Source: Planctomycetota bacterium
Lineage (GTDB): Bacteria > Planctomycetota > Brocadiia > SM23-32
NCBI GenBank assembly: GCA_018400625.1
Contig: JAGYMJ010000576.1
Location: 1-11,261 of the forward strand
Direction: 5' to 3'
DNA: 11,261 nt
Shown: positions 6,616-11,261 of the stretch, in pieces
Position numbering within the stretch: the first letter of the stretch is position 1
How the letters are laid out: each line of letters opens with the position of its first letter
Translations under genes and position numbers: made by a program
Notes under the pieces: model-generated
The model's input: the letters and a program-made list of their open reading frames with translations, nothing else
The model's database searches: none
Told to the model about the DNA's origin: nothing

Positions 6616-6675
6616 TATATTCTGAATGAAAGTTGGCGTTGAAAATTTAACTTTTATTTCTGGAGGTGATGGAAA

Positions 6676-7113
6676 ATGGTTATATGGGACAGAGATTTTG
6701 GATTGGGAAGTGATCCGTTCAGTGATCTTGCTCGTTTCCGCAACACAATGAACCGTCTGTTCAGTTCGGCGATGCCTTTGGGAGCTCAGGGCCTGTTCCC
6801 ACCGGTCAACGTATGGTCAAACAACGAGAAAGCGGTCGTTACGGCCGAAGTTCCAGGAGTGAATAAGGAGGATATGGACATTTCGGTTGAAAACGATGCT
6901 CTGACGGTCAAGGGGCATAGAGAACACGTGGAAATTGGCGATGATGAGTCATTCCGAAAAAGGGAAAGAGGTTACGGCTCGTTCAGAAGGGTTATAGGCT
7001 TGCCCTATGCCGTTGACCCCGAGAATGTTAATGCAGAATACAAAGACGGGATTCTGCGTGTGGAACTTCACCGTCACGAAGCGAGCAAACCCAGGAAAAT
7101 CGACATCAGTTAA
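6676..7113 (+). CDS. Hsp20-family small heat-shock protein 1
   Basis: A 145-residue ATP-independent holdase chaperone of the alpha-crystallin/Hsp20 family; such proteins form cytoplasmic oligomers and bind unfolding proteins for later refolding by DnaK/ClpB. A short N-terminal arm (residues 1-40, with DPFSDLARFRNTMNRLF, typical of the family) precedes an alpha-crystallin domain from about 43 to 137. Landmarks are AEVPGVNKEDMDISVENDALTV (residues 58-79), RERGYGSFRR, and YKDGILRVEL. The tail KPRKIDIS carries the I-x-I anchor that docks in a neighbouring subunit. The usual LPK after the last strand is HRH here. An excellent GGAGGTGA ribosome site lies before the ATG. It is the first of three hsp20 genes on one strand and begins downstream of a candidate sigma-54 promoter. 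Confidence 0.93.
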   Translation: MVIWDRDFGLGSDPFSDLARFRNTMNRLFSSAMPLGAQGLFPPVNVWSNNEKAVVTAEVPGVNKEDMDISVENDALTVKGHREHVEIGDDESFRKRERGYGSFRRVIGLPYAVDPENVNAEYKDGILRVELHRHEASKPRKIDIS

Positions 7114-7167
7114 AGGGGATTTTTATAACATACTGAAATCTTAAAAAAATTCTTAGGAGGCACGAAC

Positions 7168-7569
7168 ATGAACGAAGAACAAAAAATAGCAAAAACCGAT
7201 GAACAATCGAAGGCACTTCAAACAGAAGCCATAGGGACGGAGGACGCTGTTTATTCACCGCAAGTGGATATAATAGAAAAGAAGGAGTCGGTTGAAGTAC
7301 TTGCCGATATGCCCGGCGTTCCTAAAGAAAATGTGGACCTCGTCATGGAGGAAGGCGTTCTTACAATCGACGGTAAGGTGGCGCCGACCAGGGAAGATGA
7401 CCTTTCATTGGAAGCCGGCGAATACGGCTACGGCAATTACCATAGGTCATTTGCCGTCGGCGACGGACTGGATACCGAAGGCATTGAGGCCTGTATGCAG
7501 GACGGCGTATTGAAGCTGACTCTACCAAAAACAGAAAAATACAAACCAAAACGTATTGAAATACAATAA
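7168..7569 (+). CDS. Hsp20-family small heat-shock protein 2
   Basis: A 133-residue alpha-crystallin-domain chaperone. It differs from its neighbours in its N-terminus: instead of the W/F-rich arm there is a polar, Glu/Lys/Gln-rich stretch (about residues 1-30, MNEEQKIAKTDEQSKAL..). Such tails are thought to alter oligomer size or client binding. The domain shows LADMPGVPKENVDLVMEEGVLTI, EYGYGNYHRSF, DGVLKLTLPKTEKYKP and the C-terminal I-E-I of KPKRIEIQ. It starts 54 nt after the first hsp20 gene with a strong AGGAGG site. That spacing, and the lack of a terminator between them, suggest one operon. A hetero-oligomer with the neighbouring sHSPs is plausible but unproven. Confidence 0.92.
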   Translation: MNEEQKIAKTDEQSKALQTEAIGTEDAVYSPQVDIIEKKESVEVLADMPGVPKENVDLVMEEGVLTIDGKVAPTREDDLSLEAGEYGYGNYHRSFAVGDGLDTEGIEACMQDGVLKLTLPKTEKYKPKRIEIQ

Positions 7570-7626
7570 GAGTGTTTGCCCAAGAACATTTTTATTATGC
7601 AAGATAAATCACAGGAGGTGGTGAGA

Positions 7627-8118
7627 ATGACTATGAGAGACTTAATACCATGGAAAAAGAGGCATCGAAGGCCCGAAAGTGTTGATCTCATGCAGAGAAA
7701 TGAGATACAGGATTTTTTCCGCGATGCCATGGAGGATTTCTTCAGTACCGGCTGGGGCATTGCCCCCTGGCTGAGGAAAGAATGGGATATGGGACCGGCT
7801 ATCGATATATCAGAGAACGATAAAGAATACAGAGTCGAAGTGGAATTGCCTGGATTGAAAAAGGATGACCTCGACGTCACTATCGACAACGGTCGTCTGC
7901 AAATATCCGGCGAGAGGCAGACGGAGGATAAGGAAGAAAAAGAGAACTACCTGCGTGTCGAACGTTCGACCGGGGCATTCTCCAGGACCATTCCGCTACC
8001 GGCAACAGTCAATGAGGACGAAGCTGAAGCCGGCTACAAAGACGGCGTTTTAACCGTCAGACTCCCTAAAACTCCGGAAGCTCGCGGCAAAAAAATTGAT
8101 ATAAGCACTTCCGAGTAA
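7627..8118 (+). CDS. Hsp20-family small heat-shock protein 3
   Basis: A 163-residue alpha-crystallin-domain chaperone with the N-terminal MRDLIPWKKR and an FRDAMEDFF arm seen in many bacterial Hsp20 proteins. The domain runs from about residue 56, with VELPGLKKDDLDVTIDNGRLQISGER, RSTGAFSRTIPLP and YKDGVLTVRLPKTPEA; the tail is KKIDIS. The start at ATG 7627 is chosen because AGGAGG (7613-7618) is 8 nt before it. An in-frame TTG at 7576 would add 17 residues but has no ribosome site, and the GTG at 7621 abuts the Shine-Dalgarno. This is the last gene of the three-gene operon, and a strong terminator follows. Confidence 0.92.
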   Translation: MTMRDLIPWKKRHRRPESVDLMQRNEIQDFFRDAMEDFFSTGWGIAPWLRKEWDMGPAIDISENDKEYRVEVELPGLKKDDLDVTIDNGRLQISGERQTEDKEEKENYLRVERSTGAFSRTIPLPATVNEDEAEAGYKDGVLTVRLPKTPEARGKKIDISTSE

Positions 8119-8149
8119 TTCAATTTCAAATAAGAATAAAAACACATTC

Positions 8150-8190
8150 ACCGGGCGACATTAAAACGGATATGTCGCCCGGTTTTATTT
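8150..8190 (+). terminator. intrinsic terminator of the hsp20 operon
   Basis: A perfect 12-bp stem, ACCGGGCGACAT with ATGTCGCCCGGT (8150-8161 and 8172-8183), with a 10-nt loop, is followed by TTTATTTTT. It lies 31 nt after the last hsp20 stop. It closes the operon and separates it from the def promoter. Confidence 0.93.
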
Positions 8191-8197
8191 TTGAGTA

Positions 8198-8226
8198 TTG
8201 ACTTGGTAAATAACCCCTTTTATGGT
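8198..8226 (+). promoter_or_regulatory. sigma-70 type promoter of def
   Basis: TTGACT (8198-8203), a 17-nt spacer and TATGGT (8221-8226), directly after the hsp20 terminator and about 55 nt before the def start. The -35 matches five of six consensus bases and the -10 four of six. Confidence 0.6.
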
Positions 8227-8281
8227 AGAATAAGATAATTGGTTTTGTTTAATTTGATAATACTTTCCGCGATAAATTGAG

Positions 8282-8773
8282 ATGAAATTAAGAACCTACC
8301 CCGATCCAATATTACGAAGACGCGCCCGGCCGCTTAAACAAATCGGTCAGGACGAGCGAAAAAAACTGCATGAAATGCTGGAAAAAATGTACGAAAATGA
8401 GGGAATAGGCCTGGCCGGACCTCAAATCGGGTGGAGTGTGCGGGTGATTACAGTCGATCCCGACGGAAAAGGACAGAGGAAAAGGATATTCATAAACCCG
8501 CAAATCCTTGAATCAAGTGGGATAGCAGACGCCGAAGAAGGCTGCCTGAGCCTGCCCGGGATCAGAAGTAATGTCCAGCGATCGGACAAAGTTGTGGTAT
8601 CCGCATATACTATGGAGGGTGAAGCCCTCAAGCTGGAATTAGAAGGACTTATGGCCAGGGTCTGGCAGCATGAGATTGACCACCTCAACGGTATCCTTTT
8701 CGTTGATAAAATTACGACGGCTGAAAAACTTCATGTCCGGGAAAAAATGCGCTCTTTGTCGGATTCGGGTTAA
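8282..8773 (+). CDS. def: peptide deformylase
   Basis: A 163-residue metalloenzyme that removes the formyl group from the N-terminal methionine of new proteins at the ribosome exit. All three signatures are present: motif 1 GIGLAGPQ (41-48; usually GxGLAAPQ), motif 2 EGCLS (86-90) with the metal ligand Cys88, and motif 3 QHEIDHLNG (129-137) with ligands His130 and His134 and catalytic Glu131. The length and C-terminal helix are normal for bacterial PDF. No Shine-Dalgarno is evident before the ATG (context TAAATTGAG), unlike the other genes here. fmt, which often follows def, is absent; the next feature is a palindromic repeat. Confidence 0.95.
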   Translation: MKLRTYPDPILRRRARPLKQIGQDERKKLHEMLEKMYENEGIGLAGPQIGWSVRVITVDPDGKGQRKRIFINPQILESSGIADAEEGCLSLPGIRSNVQRSDKVVVSAYTMEGEALKLELEGLMARVWQHEIDHLNGILFVDKITTAEKLHVREKMRSLSDSG

Positions 8774-8821
8774 CCAAATCACATGGCGGTCATGATTAAA
8801 TATTTGGGGTATCATTCAGAG

Positions 8822-8904
8822 GTAAGTCCTCAGTGAACCACGTGGTTTCCCCTCCGGCACAGGGCACGGTGGTGAGAAAATTACGCACTTCACTGGATAT
8901 TTAC
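8822..8904. mobile_element. 83-bp palindromic MITE-like element, copy B
   Basis: It begins GTAAGTCCTCAGTGAACC and ends CACTGGATATTTAC, and matches copy A read on its minus strand at 72 of 83 ungapped positions. The central CCCCTCCG..CGGTGGTG pairing is weaker than in copy A. No direct repeat is visible at the flanks (ATTCAGAG left, CCACAATT right), which suggests an older insertion or one altered since. It lies 49 nt after the def stop, in the 314-bp gap before the secreted-protein gene. Confidence 0.75.
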
Positions 8905-8980
8905 CCACAATTTTACACAAAAGCCTTCCTGCCGACGGGCATATAGTAATGTATCATTCGGCCCCTTGCGGGCAACGGGT

Positions 8981-9008
8981 TTGACATGAATTCTATTTAA
9001 TGTATCAT
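8981..9008 (+). promoter_or_regulatory. sigma-70 type promoter of the secreted-protein gene
   Basis: A perfect -35 TTGACA (8981-8986), a 16-nt spacer and -10 TATCAT (9003-9008, five of six consensus bases). The start would be near 9015, at the first base of the solo repeat end at 9016. The box sits in an 11-bp direct repeat, TAATGTATCAT (8947-8957 and 8998-9008). Confidence 0.6.
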
Positions 9009-9015
9009 ATATACT

Positions 9016-9034
9016 GTAAGTCTTCAGTGAACCA
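9016..9034 (+). repeat. solo end of the palindromic element (copy D)
   Basis: GTAAGTCTTCAGTGAACCA matches the first 19 bases of copy B with one difference. The rest of the element is missing: 83 bp downstream would fall inside the next gene and shows no matching end. It is a truncated remnant, or an end sequence kept for another reason, in the 5' leader of the next gene. Confidence 0.55.
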
Positions 9035-9087
9035 TATACGTTCGTTCTGTCAAAGAATACAATATCATTTTCTTAGGAGAAATAAGA

Positions 9088-10116
9088 ATGAAAAAAATGC
9101 AGATAAAACTTGTTTTTTTGTTCGTCGGGTTGGTTGCCATCTCTTTCGCATCAACAATACTGAGTTCTTCCGAAAAAGTTCAAGCCGATTCCATCCTCGC
9201 TTCAGTTCCCTCAGATTCAAACTTGCTCATTTCCGTGGACATGCAGCGTGCGTTTGAACTGTCTCTCGTGCAAGAAGCGCTGGATGATGCCGATGCAACA
9301 GATACGAAGGAATTGGAAACATTACTTGAAAAACATGAATTAACGATGGAAGAACTATGCAGGGAATTTGTATTCTTCGGTAAAATCGACCCATCAATGA
9401 GCTCCGGGGGAGTCTGGGGCGCCGTCATGCGAACCGACATTGAAGAAGGTTCTTTCAAAGGAATCCTTGAAGCCGAATCGAATGGAGAGGATGCGGTATT
9501 ATCTTACGAGATAAAAGATTTACAGGGTTATGATGTGTATGTGTTGAATAATGACCATGCCGCCCTGACGCAAGGAACTCGAAAAATGAATATAACTTCC
9601 GCCGCCTTGACTTATATCACTGCCAACCACCTATTGGTCGCCGATGAAAGTGAAATCGAAAGAATGATTACTCAAATAACGGCAGGCAATACTGTGGAAA
9701 GGTCGCCTGCAAGAGGATTGAATGATATTGATCACGAGGCTCTGGTCTGGGCAATTTTTGATCTCAACGGAAATATCATACCCCAGGACCTGCCGCCTGA
9801 GTCAGAACACTTTAAGGATTTAGCGGGCGGAACATTTGTATTAGACTTTGAGGGAGTTGCGGACGGAGATATGGACATGCGCCTTTCTTTGGAAAGCAGG
9901 GAGCAGGAAAGCGCACAAAAAATGCATGCTCAGATCAGGCAGTTCTCGGGTCTTATCCCTATGCTTTTCAGCGGCGACCCCCAACTTGGCAACTCAGTCG
10001 CCGATTCTATTGATATATCCTTATCGGGCAATAAGGTTATCATTGCAGTGTCTCTTCAACAATCATTGATTAAAGACCTGCAAAGATTTGCAGAATCCGC
10101 TCAGCAAGAATTTTAA
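9088..10116 (+). CDS. secreted protein of unknown function
   Basis: A 342-residue protein I do not recognise with certainty. The N-terminus is a clear Sec signal peptide: MKKMQIK, a hydrophobic core (about residues 8-25) and a likely signal peptidase I site after VQA (residue 33). The mature part is acidic and otherwise without membrane segments, so it should be periplasmic or extracellular. It opens with SILASVPSDSNLLISVDM, a pattern seen in secreted proteins of DUF3352-like type (weak resemblance, inference only). There are no cysteines beyond CREF near residue 91 and no obvious catalytic motif. AGGAGA lies 7 nt before the ATG. It has its own promoter. The HDAC-family gene starts 4 nt after its stop, so the two are probably co-transcribed. 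Confidence 0.8.
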   Translation: MKKMQIKLVFLFVGLVAISFASTILSSSEKVQADSILASVPSDSNLLISVDMQRAFELSLVQEALDDADATDTKELETLLEKHELTMEELCREFVFFGKIDPSMSSGGVWGAVMRTDIEEGSFKGILEAESNGEDAVLSYEIKDLQGYDVYVLNNDHAALTQGTRKMNITSAALTYITANHLLVADESEIERMITQITAGNTVERSPARGLNDIDHEALVWAIFDLNGNIIPQDLPPESEHFKDLAGGTFVLDFEGVADGDMDMRLSLESREQESAQKMHAQIRQFSGLIPMLFSGDPQLGNSVADSIDISLSGNKVIIAVSLQQSLIKDLQRFAESAQQEF

Positions 10117-10120
10117 TGCA

Positions 10121-11140
10121 ATGTCACAAAAACATCAAATTTCGAATGTCACAGGGTTGGTTTATCATGATATGTATCTTGAACATGGATGGAAAGACGG
10201 CCATCCTGAAGGTCCTGAAAGACTAAACACCATCATGGAGCAATTGGAGGGAGATAAACTGCTGGGAAGGCTGAAACGGATAGCCCCGGTTGAATTGGAA
10301 CGGAAATGGATTGAAAAAATCCATGACGATGACTACCTTACCGAGCTTAAAACCGCCTGTCTTAACGGCAGCAGTTATATTCACTCACTCGATAACCAAC
10401 TTTGCCCTGCTTCCTATTCTATAGCCTTGCACGCCGCTGGTGGAGTGAGTGAAGCCATAAAAGCAGTCATGGAAGGTCATGTAAAAAATGCTTTCTGCGC
10501 TGTAAGACCGCCGGGCCATCACGCGATGAGGAACCGTGCTATGGGCTTTTGTTTCATCAACAATGTGGCTGTCGGCGTTCGTTTTCTTCAAGAACAATAT
10601 AACATCGAAAAGGTTCTTGTGGTCGATTGGGATTTGCACCACGGTAACGGGACCCAGGCCGCTTTCTATAATGATCCGGATGTCTTGTTCTTTTCCCTCC
10701 ATCAATTTCCTTTTTATCCGGGAAGCGGTCATGCATCTGAAACGGGAGAAGGCCCTGGAGTTGGATTTACCGTTAATGTTCCCATGTCTCCCGGTAAGGA
10801 GGATGCGGATTATCTTCAGGTTTTTGAGGACTGCTTAACACCGAGAGCTTTGGAATTTGATCCCGAATTCATTTTGATTTCCGCCGGGTTCGATGCTCAC
10901 GAGAAAGACCCCCTCGGCCGCATGAACCTGACGAGAGAAGGTTTCAGAAAAATGTCGCAAATTGTATGCGCCATTGCACAGGAAAAATGTAAAGGACGGA
11001 TAGTGTCGGTGTTGGAAGGAGGCTATGACATGCAGGGACTCGCCGAATCCGCTTCAGCCCATGTGCAAACCCTGATCGAAATGCCGTTGGACCCTCCCCA
11101 TTTCAACCCGGAGAGTTCAGAAAAAACAGCTGTTAGTTGA
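10121..11140 (+). CDS. histone deacetylase-family (AcuC/HDAC-like) amidohydrolase
   Basis: A 339-residue zinc-dependent deacetylase of the arginase/HDAC fold. Seen: HPEGPERL (28-35), the catalytic histidine pair RPPGHHA (His133, His134), GFCFINNVAVGV (142-153), DWDLHHGNGT (169-178) with zinc ligands Asp171 and His173, SAGFDAHEKDP (254-264) with ligand Asp258, and EGGY (299-302) whose Tyr302 is the transition-state tyrosine. All catalytic residues are present. Bacterial members deacetylate acetyl-lysine on proteins, acetylpolyamines or other amides; the substrate cannot be told from sequence. The ATG at 10121 is 4 nt after the previous stop, with only a weak CAAGAA-like ribosome site, which hints at translational coupling. 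A TTG at 10088 overlapping the upstream gene would add 11 unlike residues and is less likely. Confidence 0.92.
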   Translation: MSQKHQISNVTGLVYHDMYLEHGWKDGHPEGPERLNTIMEQLEGDKLLGRLKRIAPVELERKWIEKIHDDDYLTELKTACLNGSSYIHSLDNQLCPASYSIALHAAGGVSEAIKAVMEGHVKNAFCAVRPPGHHAMRNRAMGFCFINNVAVGVRFLQEQYNIEKVLVVDWDLHHGNGTQAAFYNDPDVLFFSLHQFPFYPGSGHASETGEGPGVGFTVNVPMSPGKEDADYLQVFEDCLTPRALEFDPEFILISAGFDAHEKDPLGRMNLTREGFRKMSQIVCAIAQEKCKGRIVSVLEGGYDMQGLAESASAHVQTLIEMPLDPPHFNPESSEKTAVS

Positions 11141-11170
11141 ACGTTGAAAGAGTTGCCTGTCCCCTTCCTT

Positions 11171-11200
11171 TTGACACCGGTCACAAGAAAGTGGTAATAT
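11171..11200 (+). promoter_or_regulatory. sigma-70 type promoter of tRNA-Val
   Basis: A perfect TTGACA (11171-11176), an 18-nt spacer and TAATAT (11195-11200), ending 10 nt before the tRNA 5' end. Confidence 0.65.
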
Positions 11201-11210
11201 AGCGAAAAAC

Positions 11211-11261
11211 GGGCGCATAGCTCAGTGGCGAGAGCGCTACCTTCACACGGTAGAAGTCGCA
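11211..11261 (+). tRNA. tRNA-Val (anticodon CAC), truncated by the window edge
   Basis: It begins GGGCGCA-TA followed by a D-arm GCTC-AGTGGCGA-GAGC and an anticodon arm CTACC-TTCACAC-GGTAG, which gives anticodon CAC (valine, GUG). The sequence stops in the variable/T-arm region, so the acceptor 3' strand is outside the window. The structure seen is regular. A -35/-10 promoter lies directly upstream. Confidence 0.9.

Noticed and set aside
6590..6621. TTGAAA and TATATT as a sigma-70 promoter for the hsp20 operon
   Set aside because: The spacer is 20 nt, too long; the overlapping GG-N10-GC arrangement fits better.
6376..6675. CIRCE, ROSE or sigma-32 control element before the hsp20 genes
   Set aside because: No TTAGCACTC-N9-GAGTGCTAA, no CTTGAA..CCCCAT pair and no U-rich anti-Shine-Dalgarno hairpin could be found.
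6710..6719. TTCAGTGATC resembling the element end inside hsp20 gene 1
   Set aside because: It is coding sequence for a conserved-looking N-terminal arm and matches only about eight bases; coincidence.
7576..7626. TTG start giving a longer third Hsp20
   Set aside because: There is no ribosome site before it, and AGGAGG is optimally placed for the ATG at 7627.
4357..8904. Regularly sized repeats as a CRISPR array
   Set aside because: The 83-84 bp copies are dispersed, palindromic, in both orientations and flanked by target duplications; there are no spacers or cas genes.
10088..10120. TTG start for the HDAC-family gene overlapping the upstream gene
   Set aside because: The 11 extra residues come from the frame-shifted end of the upstream gene; the ATG at 10121 just after that stop is more natural.

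Overview
This is a bacterial chromosomal segment made mostly of housekeeping genes. The genes start with ATG behind clear Shine-Dalgarno sequences (AAGGAGG, GGAGG, AGGAGG), promoters of the TTGACA/TATAAT kind are readable, and tRNA genes sit between the protein genes. The phylum cannot be fixed from this window. The ketol-acid reductoisomerase is the sequence type I associate with Bacteroidetes, Chlamydiae/Lentisphaerae-like bacteria and fungi, and the EF-G is of the divergent 'EF-G-like' kind. I see no phage, plasmid or CRISPR genes.

Left part (1-6375), all on the minus strand. In order of transcription: recJ (ssDNA exonuclease), ilvC (branched-chain amino acid synthesis), tRNA-Gly(GCC) with an encoded CCA end, hisA (histidine synthesis) and an EF-G-like GTPase. 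ilvC has its own near-consensus promoter, and so does tRNA-Gly. hisA lies 84 nt downstream of the tRNA with no obvious terminator between them. The EF-G-like gene follows hisA after 54 nt.

Right part (6676 to the end), all on the plus strand. An operon of three different small heat-shock proteins (Hsp20) comes first. It is preceded by a -24/-12 (sigma-54 type) promoter candidate and closed by a 12-bp stem-loop with a T tract. Next come peptide deformylase (def) with its own promoter, a secreted protein of unknown function, a histone-deacetylase-family hydrolase that starts 4 nt after it, and the 5' part of a tRNA-Val(CAC) cut by the window edge.

The most unusual content is between the genes. 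An imperfectly palindromic element of 83-84 bp occurs three times: at 4357-4439 and 4511-4594, both between recJ and ilvC, and at 8822-8904 after def. A solo end lies at 9016-9034. The ends read GTAAGT..TCAGTG. The first copy is flanked by a perfect 8-bp direct repeat and the second by a 7/8 match. I read these as a non-autonomous transposable element (MITE), perhaps mobilised by an IS66-like transposase encoded elsewhere. One copy lies between the ilvC promoter and the ilvC start, so it would be transcribed as a structured 5' leader.
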